DNA of 33,171 nucleotides from Candidatus Mediterraneibacter vanvlietii (GCA_019113645.1 DXGZ01000144.1:1-33171); one strand, 5' to 3'; positions 14,971 through 23,075 are shown, counted from the stretch's first letter. Numbers and translations: made by a program. The notes: generated from the sequence alone by a model not told the origin.

Positions 14971-15885
14971 ATGACGAAAATCATTTATCTGGACATCGAT
15001 GGAACGCTGCGGGATGAACGGCTTGGAATTCCGGAAAGCGCCGAAGCAGCCCTGCGGATATGCAGGGAGCAGGGAATCCTCATTGTTATCTGTACCGGCA
15101 GAAATCCGGGGAGTATACAGCGGGATGTGAAAGCGCTTGAGATTGACGGAATGATCTCGGGAGGCGGCGCTTATATCGAGTTTGGAGACAGGCAGGTACA
15201 GGAAAATTTCTTCCCGATGCGTGTCCTGGCAGATGTCCTTGAGGTGATCAGGAAAAGGAAACTCGGGGCGGCGCTGGAGGGGAGAGAAGAGATTTACATG
15301 AATGCAAAAGCGGCCCTGTTTTACAGAGAAGATTTTGAAAAAAAGATTGCCGGGGTCAGGGATATCTCCCGGATTATGGAGGAAAACCGGATTCGGTATG
15401 AGGATAACTTTTCAGAGTTGTGGAAAGAAAGTGGAAAAATCCACAAGATTTGTATTATCGGACCGAAACAGGATATTGACCGGATCGCGGAGCACTTTGA
15501 AGAAAAATCAGAGATCGCGCAGAAAATCGAATGGAACGGGCTGTGGTATATTGAACTTCTCCCGGCAGGATGCGGGAAGGGAGAAGCAGTGGATTTTTTA
15601 AATGACAGACTGGGGATTTCCAGGGAGGAAAGCATGGGATTCGGAGACGGCGAGAATGACGTCGGGATGCTGCGCTCGGTCGGAATCGGGGTCGCTGTGG
15701 AAGGAGCCGGAGAAGGGCTTCTGAAATATGCGGATTCCATCTGCGAAAAACCGGTCGATGATGGAATATACAGAGAACTTGTCAGACGAAATGTAATCAG
15801 AGAGGAAATCGGACAAAACAGAATCAAAGAGAAAATCGGACAAAGCAGAATCGAAGAGGAAACGCCTGTGGAAAGGAGGGCATAA
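14971..15885 (+). CDS. HAD-superfamily (Cof-type) phosphatase with repeated C-terminal tail
   Basis: This is a 304-residue Cof-like HAD hydrolase: motif I is LDIDGTL (Asp8, Asp10), and GDGEND (about 228-233) is motif IV. The start at 14971 follows GAGAGGGGG with good spacing; ATG 14965 is possible. The core ends near residue 272. The last 30 residues are a charged tail made partly of a nine-residue tandem repeat, EEIGQNRIK then EKIGQSRIE, encoded by two 27-base units at 15802-15855. The tail ends three bases before the GH13 gene. As first gene of an alpha-glucoside unit it probably removes phosphate from a sugar phosphate, but the substrate is unknown. Confidence 0.85.
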   Translation: MTKIIYLDIDGTLRDERLGIPESAEAALRICREQGILIVICTGRNPGSIQRDVKALEIDGMISGGGAYIEFGDRQVQENFFPMRVLADVLEVIRKRKLGAALEGREEIYMNAKAALFYREDFEKKIAGVRDISRIMEENRIRYEDNFSELWKESGKIHKICIIGPKQDIDRIAEHFEEKSEIAQKIEWNGLWYIELLPAGCGKGEAVDFLNDRLGISREESMGFGDGENDVGMLRSVGIGVAVEGAGEGLLKYADSICEKPVDDGIYRELVRRNVIREEIGQNRIKEKIGQSRIEEETPVERRA

Positions 15886-15887
15886 GG

Positions 15888-17555
15888 ATGGAGAGAAAAT
15901 GGTGGCAGGAAGAAGTGATCTACCAGATCTATCCGAAAAGTTTTAAGGACAGCAACGGGGACGGGATTGGAGATATCAGAGGAATTACGGAAAAGCTGGA
16001 TTATCTGAAAGATCTGGGAGTGACCATGCTCTGGATCTGCCCGGTGTACCGTTCGCCCATGGATGACAACGGATATGATGTTTCCGATTACCGGGCGCTG
16101 GCGCCGGAATTCGGAGAGATGGAGGACCTGGAAGAACTGATCCGGGAAGCGAAGAGGAGAGAGATCAAGATCATGATGGATCTGGTGATCAATCACAGCT
16201 CGGATGAGCACGAGTGGTTCCGGAAAGCGCTGGAAGACCCGGAAAGCCGGTATCATGACTACTACGTTTTCAAAGAAGGAACAGAAATCCCAAATAACTG
16301 GAGGTCTATCTTCGGCGGAAGTGTGTGGGAGAAGGTGCCGGGCAGGGATGAATACTATTATCACACGTTTGGAAAGAAACAGCCGGATCTGAACTGGGAG
16401 AATGAGGAACTCAGAAAAGAACTCTACGATATGGTCAACTGGTGGCTTGACCAGGGAATCGCCGGATTCCGAATCGATGCCATTTCCTTTATCAAGAAGG
16501 ATCTGACGTGGGAGAGCAGGGAACCGGACGGAGTGGACGGACTGGTGAAGTGCACGAAGACGTCGAGAAACTGGCCGGGTATTGAAAAATTTCTCTATGA
16601 ATTGAGAAATGAAACCTTTGATAAACACTGCTGCGTGACAGTGGCGGAGGCAGCCGGAGTCCCGTATGATAAGATGGATGAATTCATCGGGGAAGACGGA
16701 TTCTTCGATATGATATTTGACTTCCGGTACGCGGATCTGGACATTGCGTCGGGAAGCGAATGGTTCAAGCGGATTCCGTGGACGGTGAAGGAACTGAATG
16801 AGAAGATTATGGCGAGTCAGATGACCATGCAGAAATACGGCTGGACAGCGAACTTTATCGAGAATCATGACCAGCCCAGAGCAGCGTCCAAATATCTGAA
16901 AGAAGCGCAGGACAATCCCGATGCGGTGAAGATGATGGCGGCCATGTATTTCTTCCTGAGAGGGACGCCGTTTATCTATCAGGGACAGGAACTGGGAATG
17001 GTTGATTTTGAGAGAACTTCCATTGAGCAGTTCAACGATATCTCCAGCATTGACCAGTATTACCGCTCCATTGAGGAGGGGCTTACGGAAGACGAGGCGC
17101 TGAAGATCGTGAACCTGAGAAGCAGGGACAACGCGAGGACGCCCTTTCCCTGGAATGGAGAGAAGTACGGCGGTTTCTCGGAGGAGACGCCTTGGCTTGA
17201 GATGACGGAAGAGTATCCGAAGATTAATGCAAATGCGCAGGTCGGACAACAGGGAAGCATCTATGAATTTTACAGAGAGATGATCGCGTACAGGCAGAGC
17301 GGACCGCACAGAGACACGCTGATTTACGGGGCGATTGAGCCGGTGGAAACAGGGGATGATGTGATTGCATACCGCAGATATACGGATGAGGAATCCATCT
17401 GCTGTCTGTTCAATTTCAGCGGGGAAGAGCGTGAGGAGACACTGCCCTCAGAGAATGGAACTCCGCTGTGGGGCAACCTGGATCATGTATCTGTGGATGG
17501 AAATAAAATCAGGCTTCAGCCCTATCAGGCTGTGCTGATAAAGGAGAAAATGTAA
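15888..17555 (+). CDS. GH13 alpha-glucosidase (oligo-1,6-glucosidase / maltase type)
   Basis: This 555-residue cytoplasmic glycoside hydrolase of family GH13 has no signal peptide. The four conserved regions are present: DLVINH (region I), GFRIDAIS (nucleophile Asp197), VAEAAG (acid/base Glu254) and NHDQPR (Asp328), plus QPDLNW, typical of subfamily 31. The residue after the nucleophile is Ala. From memory, Val at this place goes with alpha-1,6 specificity and other residues with alpha-1,4 or mixed specificity, so maltose-like or mixed substrates are more likely than pure isomaltose. The gene lies between a HAD phosphatase and a PTS gene. The substrate may be the free or the 6'-phosphorylated disaccharide; trehalose-6-phosphate hydrolase is the main alternative call. 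Confidence 0.88.
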   Translation: MERKWWQEEVIYQIYPKSFKDSNGDGIGDIRGITEKLDYLKDLGVTMLWICPVYRSPMDDNGYDVSDYRALAPEFGEMEDLEELIREAKRREIKIMMDLVINHSSDEHEWFRKALEDPESRYHDYYVFKEGTEIPNNWRSIFGGSVWEKVPGRDEYYYHTFGKKQPDLNWENEELRKELYDMVNWWLDQGIAGFRIDAISFIKKDLTWESREPDGVDGLVKCTKTSRNWPGIEKFLYELRNETFDKHCCVTVAEAAGVPYDKMDEFIGEDGFFDMIFDFRYADLDIASGSEWFKRIPWTVKELNEKIMASQMTMQKYGWTANFIENHDQPRAASKYLKEAQDNPDAVKMMAAMYFFLRGTPFIYQGQELGMVDFERTSIEQFNDISSIDQYYRSIEEGLTEDEALKIVNLRSRDNARTPFPWNGEKYGGFSEETPWLEMTEEYPKINANAQVGQQGSIYEFYREMIAYRQSGPHRDTLIYGAIEPVETGDDVIAYRRYTDEESICCLFNFSGEEREETLPSENGTPLWGNLDHVSVDGNKIRLQPYQAVLIKEKM

Positions 17556-17578
17556 GGAAAAAGAGGAGGAAAAGAAAA

Positions 17579-18565
17579 ATGGCAGGGACAGATTACAATA
17601 AAACCGCATCCCAGATCATAGAGATCGTGGGCAGGGACAATATCATGTCCGCAACACACTGTGCAACAAGACTCAGACTGATCGTGAAAGACAAGGACAG
17701 GATCGATGAGAAGAAACTGGAGAAGATACCGCTGGTAAAAGGAACATTCTTCAATGCCGGACAGTATCAGATCATCCTGGGGACAGGAATTGTAAATAAA
17801 GTATATGCCGAGATGGAGAGCATGGGACTGAACACACTCTCCAAGCAGGAGCAGGATGAGATCGTGAAGAGCCAGCAGAAAGGCGTTAAGCGCATGATGC
17901 GCACGCTGGGAGATATCTTTATCCCTATTATCCCTGTGATCGCAGCCACCGGTCTGTTTCTCGGATTAAAAGGCTGTGTGTTCAATGACAATGTACTCGG
18001 TCTGTTCGGCGCTTCCACAGCGATGATTCCGGATTACATTGTAACGCTTGTAAACGTACTGACAGAGACGGCGTTCTCTTTCCTTCCGGCGATTATCTGC
18101 TGGTCCGCATTTAAGGTGTTCGGCGGAACCCCGGTAATCGGAATCGTTCTCGGACTGATGCTCGTATCCCCGATTCTTCCGAATGCGTATTCTGTCGCAA
18201 CTCCTGACAGCGGTGTGGAAGCAGTGATGGCATTTGGCGCAATTCCGATCGTAGGATGCCAGGGAAGCCTGGTAATCATGCTGTTTACATCAGGACTCGG
18301 CGCAGCGCTCCTTTCAGTCCTGAACATACAGTCCAACTCATACGGGCTTGCGGTGCTTCCGTCCTATCTGATGTATATCTATGAAGGAAGACAGCTTTTA
18401 TGGTACTTTATCATTTCCGTATTCTCCGTGGCGCTCTGCTTTACGCTGACCTGTATGTTCGGCATCCCGAAAGAGGTGACTGTGCCGGATGAAGAGTCGG
18501 ACGCGGAAGAAGAAAAAGTTCCTGTAGAGATGGCAGCGCCGGCAGACAGAACGGTGAAAGCGTGA
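17579..18565 (+). CDS. PTS EIIBC (glucose/sucrose superfamily) with internal EIIC deletion
   Basis: This is a 328-residue PTS permease subunit. Residues 1-90 are an EIIB domain with the phosphorylated Cys in ATHCATRLRL (about residue 27). EIIC begins at about 105 (IFIPIIPVIAATGLFLGLKG) and runs normally to GCQGS (about 227). It then jumps directly to a segment resembling the EIIC C-terminal part (GLGAALLSVLNIQSNSYG). By comparison with the neighbouring scrA product, about 160 residues are missing in frame, including the regions equivalent to TGIHQMYTAI and GITEPAIFG that form the substrate site. The protein is probably inactive as a transporter, unless the deletion is an assembly collapse. 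The C-terminal 30 residues are acidic and carry no EIIA domain. Confidence 0.8.
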   Translation: MAGTDYNKTASQIIEIVGRDNIMSATHCATRLRLIVKDKDRIDEKKLEKIPLVKGTFFNAGQYQIILGTGIVNKVYAEMESMGLNTLSKQEQDEIVKSQQKGVKRMMRTLGDIFIPIIPVIAATGLFLGLKGCVFNDNVLGLFGASTAMIPDYIVTLVNVLTETAFSFLPAIICWSAFKVFGGTPVIGIVLGLMLVSPILPNAYSVATPDSGVEAVMAFGAIPIVGCQGSLVIMLFTSGLGAALLSVLNIQSNSYGLAVLPSYLMYIYEGRQLLWYFIISVFSVALCFTLTCMFGIPKEVTVPDEESDAEEEKVPVEMAAPADRTVKA

Positions 18566-18620
18566 AGGCCGGCGAGAAAACAGTCTGCATGGCAATGTAA
18601 ATAAATCCTTCCACTGCGGG

Positions 18621-18690
18621 TTCAAATCTGTCAGTTGGAAATAAAAAGTGATATCGATATCATGATATTTTCATACTGACTGGTTTGAAT
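18621..18690. repeat. Imperfect long inverted repeat enclosing a perfect palindrome
   Basis: Arms 18621-18643 and 18668-18690 pair over most of their length (TTCAAA with TTTGAA, TCAGT with ACTGA). In the loop region lies the perfect 14-base palindrome TGATATCGATATCA (18649-18662), which fits the LacI/cre operator pattern. The hairpin could be a transcript 3' stabiliser or a DNA element. Confidence 0.6.
18649..18662. promoter_or_regulatory. LacI/cre-type operator O2 (upstream of scrA)
   Basis: TGATATCGATATCA is a perfect palindrome that matches TGNNANCGNTNNCA at every fixed position. Its centre is 134 bases from operator O1, a distance that allows looping by a tetrameric LacI-family repressor. 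Confidence 0.65.
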
Positions 18691-18728
18691 CGTAGGAAAT
18701 GCACAAAACAAAATATAGAAAATCAGTA

Positions 18729-18758
18729 AAAATGCCATATTTACAAATGGCATTTTTT
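18729..18758 (+). terminator. Terminator of the HAD/GH13/EIIBC unit
   Basis: AATGCCAT and ATGGCATT pair around a short loop and are followed by seven or more T. Its downstream half overlaps the scrA promoter, so end of one unit and start of the next share the same bases. Confidence 0.85.
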
Positions 18759-18768
18759 TATTTATTAT
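18740..18768 (+). promoter_or_regulatory. Promoter of scrA
   Basis: The -35 is TTTACA (18740-18745), the spacer is 17 bases, and the -10 is TATTAT (18763-18768). The operator at 18783-18796 would cover about +8 to +20, the classical position for repression. Confidence 0.55.
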
Positions 18769-18782
18769 TTAGATAGAAAATA

Positions 18783-18796
18783 TGAAATCGATTACA
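18783..18796. promoter_or_regulatory. LacI/cre-type operator O1 (scrA)
   Basis: TGAAATCGATTACA matches all fixed positions of TGNNANCGNTNNCA. It lies between the scrA promoter and the start codon at 18825. The LacI-type protein encoded at 12240, CcpA, or both may bind it. Confidence 0.75.
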
Positions 18797-18824
18797 GGTT
18801 TTGTAGAAAGGAAGGAGAGCTACT

Positions 18825-20774
18825 ATGGATTACAGAAAGACCGCGCAGGAAATTCTGGACAAAGTCGGCGGCAGCAAAAATATTGCGTCAGCCGCGCATT
18901 GCGCTACAAGACTCCGCCTGGTGATTGCTGATAACAGCAAGGCGGACAAGACAGCGCTTGAAAATATTGAGGGAGTAAAAGGTGTTTTTGAAGCATCCGG
19001 ACAGCTTCAGATTATTTTGGGAACAGGTACTGTAAATAAAGTGTTTGATGAGTTTATCTCGATCGCCGGTATCACTGCCAGCTCAAAGGCAGAGGCGAAG
19101 GAGGCGGCTGCGCAGAAGCAGAACGTGTTCATGCGCGCTATCAAGCTGCTGGGTGATATCTTTGTGCCGATTATCCCGGCCATTGTTGCCAGCGGTTTTC
19201 TCATGGGTATCATGAATTCCCTGGACTTTATGATCAATAACGGATTTATCAACATGGATACGAGCAGCTCAATCTATGTGTTCGCAAATCTGTTCAGCAA
19301 TACGGCATATACATTCCTGCAGATTCTGATCGCGTTCTCAGCGGCGAAGGCGTTCGGCGCCAACCCGTATCTGGGCGCGGTTATCGGTATGATTATGATT
19401 AACCCGTCTCTGCAGAATGCCTATACGGTTGCAACCGAGGGCGTGCAGCAGACACAGTCCGTGTTCTTCGGACTTTATGATATTGACATGGTGGGTTACC
19501 AGGGACATGTCATCCCGGTTGTTATTGCGGTATGGCTGCTGTCAGTAATTGAGAAGAAACTTCACAAGATCGTGCCCGAGGTGCTGGATCTCTTTGTGAC
19601 ACCGCTGGTCAGCGTGTTTGTGACAGGTTATCTTACACTTTCTATTATCGGTCCGGTATTTGTGTGGGCTGAGAACGCGATTCTCGGAGGAATTCAGTGG
19701 CTGCTGACTCTGCCTCTGGGACTGGGAAGTCTTGTTATGGGCGCCCTGTATGCGCCAACAGTTGTGACAGGTATTCATCAGATGTACACGGCGATCGATA
19801 TCGGACAGATCGCGCAGTACGGCGTTACATACTGGCTTCCGCTTGCCAGCGCGGCGAACATTGCCCAGGGTGCTGCAGCTCTTGCAGTAGCGGTTAAGTC
19901 AAAAGACAAGAAGATCAAATCACTGGCGCTTCCGTCATCATTGAGCGCATTTATGGGAATTACAGAGCCTGCGATTTTCGGTGTGAACCTGCGGTTCTTC
20001 AAGCCGTTCATCGCCGGATGTATCGGCGGCGGATGCGGCGCTCTTTACGCATCCATCGTTCATCTGGGAGCAAAGGGAACAGGCGTGACCGGTATCTTCG
20101 GTATCCTTCTCTGCCTGGAGCAGCCGGTACAGTACCTGATTGAAATGATTATTGCGGTAGGTGTCGCGTTCGTTATCTCATTCCTTCTTTATAAAGATCA
20201 GAAGCCGGAGCTGCGTGCAGCGGCCGCAGACGGAAGATCAGCTTCGGCAGCATCTGAAACAGCGGCGATTGAGAGCAGTGAGACAGAGGATGCAGCAGCT
20301 ACAGCAGCAGAGCCGGTGAAAGATGAGACGCTGAACAGCCCGGTAAACGGAAGAATTGTTCCGCTCTCTGAAGTGAGTGACGAGACATTTGCATCTGAGA
20401 TGCTCGGGACCACCGTGGCGGTAGAGCCTTCTGATGGCAGGATTGCAGCGCCGTGCGACGCAGAGGTCCTGAATGTTTTCGATACCGGACATGCGGTATG
20501 CCTGACCACAAAGTCCGGCGGGGAACTGCTGATCCATGTGGGTGTTGACACTGTGAAGATGGAAGGAAAAGGATTTACGAAGAAAGTTGCTGACGGAGAC
20601 AAGGTCCACGCCGGCGATGTGCTGATCGAAGCGGATCTCAATGCGATCCGAGAGGCGGGATATCCTGCGACTACGATGGTGATACTGACCAATGCGGATC
20701 AGTTTTCCAAAGTGGAAAAGGCAGAACCGGGTGAAGTCGGAACCGGCAGCAGGATTATGGATCTTTCCAGATAA
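18825..20774 (+). CDS. scrA: Sucrose-type PTS permease EIIBCA
   Basis: This 649-residue polytopic membrane protein imports and phosphorylates sucrose (or a related alpha-glucoside). Domains: EIIB (1-90, Cys26 in AAHCATRLRL), EIIC (about 105-455, including MVGYQGHVIPV, TGIHQMYTAI and GITEPAIFGVNLRF), an Ala/Glu-rich linker (about 460-500), and EIIA-Glc type (about 505-640, phospho-His571 in LLIHVGVDTV, with Asn/Asp-rich flanks). All phosphorylation sites are intact, in contrast to the preceding EIIBC. The start at 18825 has AAGGAGAG upstream. It is preceded by a promoter and two LacI-type operators and followed by scrB, which fixes the sucrose assignment by context. Trehalose or other beta-fructosides cannot be excluded from sequence alone. 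Confidence 0.92.
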   Translation: MDYRKTAQEILDKVGGSKNIASAAHCATRLRLVIADNSKADKTALENIEGVKGVFEASGQLQIILGTGTVNKVFDEFISIAGITASSKAEAKEAAAQKQNVFMRAIKLLGDIFVPIIPAIVASGFLMGIMNSLDFMINNGFINMDTSSSIYVFANLFSNTAYTFLQILIAFSAAKAFGANPYLGAVIGMIMINPSLQNAYTVATEGVQQTQSVFFGLYDIDMVGYQGHVIPVVIAVWLLSVIEKKLHKIVPEVLDLFVTPLVSVFVTGYLTLSIIGPVFVWAENAILGGIQWLLTLPLGLGSLVMGALYAPTVVTGIHQMYTAIDIGQIAQYGVTYWLPLASAANIAQGAAALAVAVKSKDKKIKSLALPSSLSAFMGITEPAIFGVNLRFFKPFIAGCIGGGCGALYASIVHLGAKGTGVTGIFGILLCLEQPVQYLIEMIIAVGVAFVISFLLYKDQKPELRAAAADGRSASAASETAAIESSETEDAAATAAEPVKDETLNSPVNGRIVPLSEVSDETFASEMLGTTVAVEPSDGRIAAPCDAEVLNVFDTGHAVCLTTKSGGELLIHVGVDTVKMEGKGFTKKVADGDKVHAGDVLIEADLNAIREAGYPATTMVILTNADQFSKVEKAEPGEVGTGSRIMDLSR

Positions 20775-20806
20775 CAGGAAGAGGTAAATAAAACGACAGG
20801 GGAGCT

Positions 20807-20840
20807 GCGGTCCGGAAGTTCAGAAGAATCTCCGGACCGC
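20807..20840 (+). other. scrA-scrB intercistronic hairpin
   Basis: A perfect 10-bp GC-rich stem (20807-20816 with 20831-20840) with a 14-base loop and no T tract after it. It is likely a processing or stability element setting the scrA:scrB ratio, not a full terminator. Confidence 0.65.
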
Positions 20841-20858
20841 GGCGGACAGGAGAATGAT

Positions 20859-22316
20859 ATGAGTGCATTGACGAATGACCTGAAAAAAATGACGGAGCTG
20901 GCGGAGAGCAGCCCGGCGCAGAACGCTGTTTTTCGCGAAAAGCTGCATCTGATGCCTCCGGTTGGCTGGTTAAACGACCCAAACGGGCTCTGTCAGTTTC
21001 ATGGCGTGTATCACGCCTTTTTCCAGTATTCGCCTTTTAACGCAGAAGGCGGTGTGAAGATGTGGGGGCATTATACAAGCGAAAATATGATCGACTGGGA
21101 GTATCAGGGAGTGATGCTCTATCCGGATCAGCCGTTTGACTGCAGCGGAGTTTACTCCGGATGCGCATTTATTGAAGATGGAGAGATGCATCTGTATTAT
21201 ACAGGAAATGTGAAGCTGGAAGACCGGGATGATTATGATTATATCAATACTGGCAGGGAAGCGAACACGGTTCTTGTGACGAGCAGGGACGGGATGCATT
21301 TCAGCCGAAAGAGAGAACTGATGAGAAATACGGATTATCCGGATGATCTGACTCTGCATGTCCGCGATCCGAAGGTATGGAAACAGGATGGAATGTACTA
21401 CATGATCCAGGGAGCAAGGACAAAAGAAGATGTGGGGCAGGCTCTTATTTTCCAGTCGGAAGACAAGGTGAACTGGAGTTTCAGAAGCCGTGTTGAGACA
21501 GCGGAACCGTTTGGATACATGTGGGAGTGCCCGGATTATTTCGAAGTAAATGGCATGCAGATTCTCTCGGCATCCGTCCAGGGGCTGACCGGCGGTGAGT
21601 GGGATGACAGGAATGTCTATCAGTCCGGTTATTTCAGGCTGGAAGGCGATATCCTGGGCGAATATATGCTGTCAGATTACTGTCTGTGGGATTACGGATT
21701 CGACTATTATGCGCCGCAGAGCTTTGAGACAAAGGACGGCAGGAGGATCCAGATCGGCTGGATGGGAATGCCGGACTGCGAAGAGTATACAAACCGTACT
21801 CTTGAAGAGGGATGGCAGCACTGCTTTACAATTCCGAGAGAAGTATATATAAAAGACGGACGGATCTGTCAGCGCCCGGTGAGAGAAATGGATGAGAAAA
21901 AGCGCAGAATCAGCGCAGCATCCGGACACCTTGAAGATGAAGGACATCCGGTGTATGAGGCATATGTCTCCGGCATTACAGACGGGAAATTCCGCGCCGT
22001 GCTCGGAGGAGAACTGATTCTTGAGTACAGAGACGGGCGGTTCGAAATGAGATTCACCGACCAGGATATGCATTCTGCGTCTGCCGGAAGAGGAGTGAGA
22101 TATGTCCATATACAGCAGATCGAAAATGTCAGAATCCTGACAGATGTGTCATCGGTAGAAGTATTCGTAAACGATGGGGAATATGTATTTACCACAAGAT
22201 ATTATCCGGAGAAGGCGTCGGTGTGCGTGGAAGCAGAAGGCGCAGATATTGAACTGTCCGCTATTTTGTTCACTAGCGGTCCGGCGGAAAGTGTGTCAGA
22301 AATCGGAATCGGATGA
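20859..22316 (+). CDS. scrB: GH32 sucrose-6-phosphate hydrolase
   Basis: This 485-residue cytoplasmic beta-fructofuranosidase splits sucrose 6-phosphate, delivered by the upstream PTS, into glucose 6-phosphate and fructose. The GH32 motifs are clear: WLNDPNG (nucleophile Asp40), RDPKV (Asp170, transition-state stabiliser) and WECPDYF (acid/base Glu223). The five-bladed propeller runs to about residue 330, followed by the beta-sandwich domain (SSVEVFVNDGEYVFTTRYYP near 440-460). There is no signal peptide, so an extracellular levanase or inulinase is unlikely. ACAGGAG precedes the ATG. The gene ends just before long hairpin copy B and a terminator-like stem-loop. Confidence 0.95.
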   Translation: MSALTNDLKKMTELAESSPAQNAVFREKLHLMPPVGWLNDPNGLCQFHGVYHAFFQYSPFNAEGGVKMWGHYTSENMIDWEYQGVMLYPDQPFDCSGVYSGCAFIEDGEMHLYYTGNVKLEDRDDYDYINTGREANTVLVTSRDGMHFSRKRELMRNTDYPDDLTLHVRDPKVWKQDGMYYMIQGARTKEDVGQALIFQSEDKVNWSFRSRVETAEPFGYMWECPDYFEVNGMQILSASVQGLTGGEWDDRNVYQSGYFRLEGDILGEYMLSDYCLWDYGFDYYAPQSFETKDGRRIQIGWMGMPDCEEYTNRTLEEGWQHCFTIPREVYIKDGRICQRPVREMDEKKRRISAASGHLEDEGHPVYEAYVSGITDGKFRAVLGGELILEYRDGRFEMRFTDQDMHSASAGRGVRYVHIQQIENVRILTDVSSVEVFVNDGEYVFTTRYYPEKASVCVEAEGADIELSAILFTSGPAESVSEIGIG

Positions 22317-22604
22317 TTTGGAGAAACGTATTCCGAACGAGAGGATGTGCGCGTCAAGTTCCGTTCCAGAATCAGGGAACTTCTAAAGGGCTGAAAAAAT
22401 GTCTAAATGCAAAACGGCACTCGGGGCAACTCGCGTTCGCTCAGACAATCCCCTCGCACCGTTTAACAACATTTTTCCACCCCCTAAGAAGTTCCAGCAG
22501 ATTCCTCCAAAGTCACATGCCACACACATCCTCTCATCCGGAAAGGTTCATCAAGACATCCGCTTCGCTTCCGGCGCCCTTTCTGCCGGAAGCTCAGTGA
22601 AGCA
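22317..22604 (-). repeat. Structured repeat, copy B (reverse orientation)
   Basis: Read on the minus strand, a roughly 210-base long hairpin (22331-22542) has nested helices: TTCCG/CGGAA (22331-22335 with 22538-22542), an 11-bp stem (22339-22349 with 22525-22535), a perfect 9-bp stem (22376-22384 with 22487-22495), and an A-rich/T-rich helix inside. The apex (22427-22449, minus strand) reads ATTGTCTGAGC...GCGAGTTG, the same apical segment as copies A and C. A further perfect 9-bp hairpin lies at 22567-22593. Outside the apical segment it shows little identity with A and C, so it is a divergent member or a separate class sharing only the apex. No coding sequence with a ribosome-binding site is seen here. 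Confidence 0.65.
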
Positions 22605-22696
22605 AAACAGGCTAAAAAACCGTGAAGCGGCGCGGCTTGGAGGTATTACCGTTTGTAAAACCTTCCGGCCGCGCCTTTGTTTTCCTCAGCCTGTTT
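22605..22696 (+). terminator. Complex stem-loop, probable scrB terminator
   Basis: A perfect 8-bp GGCGCGGC/GCCGCGCC stem (22629-22636 with 22668-22675) carries an inner GGAGGT/AACCTTCC stem and is followed by TTTGTTTT. An outer 9-bp stem AAACAGGCT/AGCCTGTTT (22605-22613 with 22688-22696) encloses all of it. The T-rich stretch after the GC stem suits a terminator for the scrA-scrB transcript. Confidence 0.6.
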
Positions 22697-22752
22697 ATTC
22701 ATTAACTTCCCTTTTGAAGCGGCTAGAAAACAGCCCCATTTCAAAATACTTT

Positions 22753-23035
22753 CTGCAGGGAGGGGGACTGTGGGCGGCTGACTTCGGATGGGGATTAGTG
22801 AAACTTGGAGTGCCGGGGAGGGACGTTGGGGCAGACGGTGAGATTGTTTGAGCGAATGCGAGTTGCTCACCGTCTGTCTCTGCTTTTAGTTCGTCCCCGG
22901 CACTCCTTAGTTTCCCTTATCCCCTGGAGCGGAAGCCGAACACAGTCCCCCTCCCCGCAGAATATGTCTTGTAAAGCCACTCTGTTTTCGTCTGATCTGA
23001 ATCCGGCAGTTGATGAATTAAATAGCGGAAAATCG
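22753..23035 (+). repeat. Structured dispersed repeat, copy C (complete)
   Basis: This is a complete copy of the element also seen at 1-265. The outer stem is 20 bp (22753-22772 with 22941-22960, one mismatch). Next comes a GGCT/AGCC helix, then a G/A-rich strand pairing with a T/C-rich strand (about 22789-22804 with 22909-22924), then a GC-rich helix (about 22809-22819 with 22894-22906), then an 11-bp stem (22832-22842 with 22866-22876). The apex is ATTGTTTGAGC...GCGAGTTG. A conserved tail (22982-23030) resembles 210-257. Where stems differ from copy A the pairing is kept, which is the pattern expected for selection on structure. No protein is encoded. Confidence 0.8.
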
Positions 23036-23046
23036 TTCTCTTTTGA

Positions 23047-23075
23047 TTGACACTTTGATTCTGCAGGAGTAACAT
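23047..23075 (+). promoter_or_regulatory. Promoter of the transglutaminase-like surface protein gene
   Basis: A perfect -35 TTGACA (23047-23052), a 17-base spacer, and -10 TAACAT (23070-23075). The leader holds a hairpin at 23091-23123. Copy C of the structured repeat ends just upstream. Confidence 0.7.

Noticed and set aside
15802-15855. CRISPR-like or minisatellite repeat
   Set aside because: There are only two adjacent in-frame units with no spacers, inside a coding region.
15321-17309. Long minus-strand open frame (662 codons)
   Set aside because: It is antisense to the clear HAD and GH13 genes and spans their junction; its translation has no recognisable domain.
18783-18796. Assigning the operator firmly to CcpA as a cre site
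   Set aside because: LacI-type specific repressors and CcpA share this consensus, and a LacI-family gene is present in the window, so I left the binder open.
22313-22851. Open frames of 95 and 150 codons across the region after scrB
   Set aside because: They run through the long hairpins of copy B and the terminator, have no ribosome-binding site, and translate to low-complexity, repeat-derived sequence.
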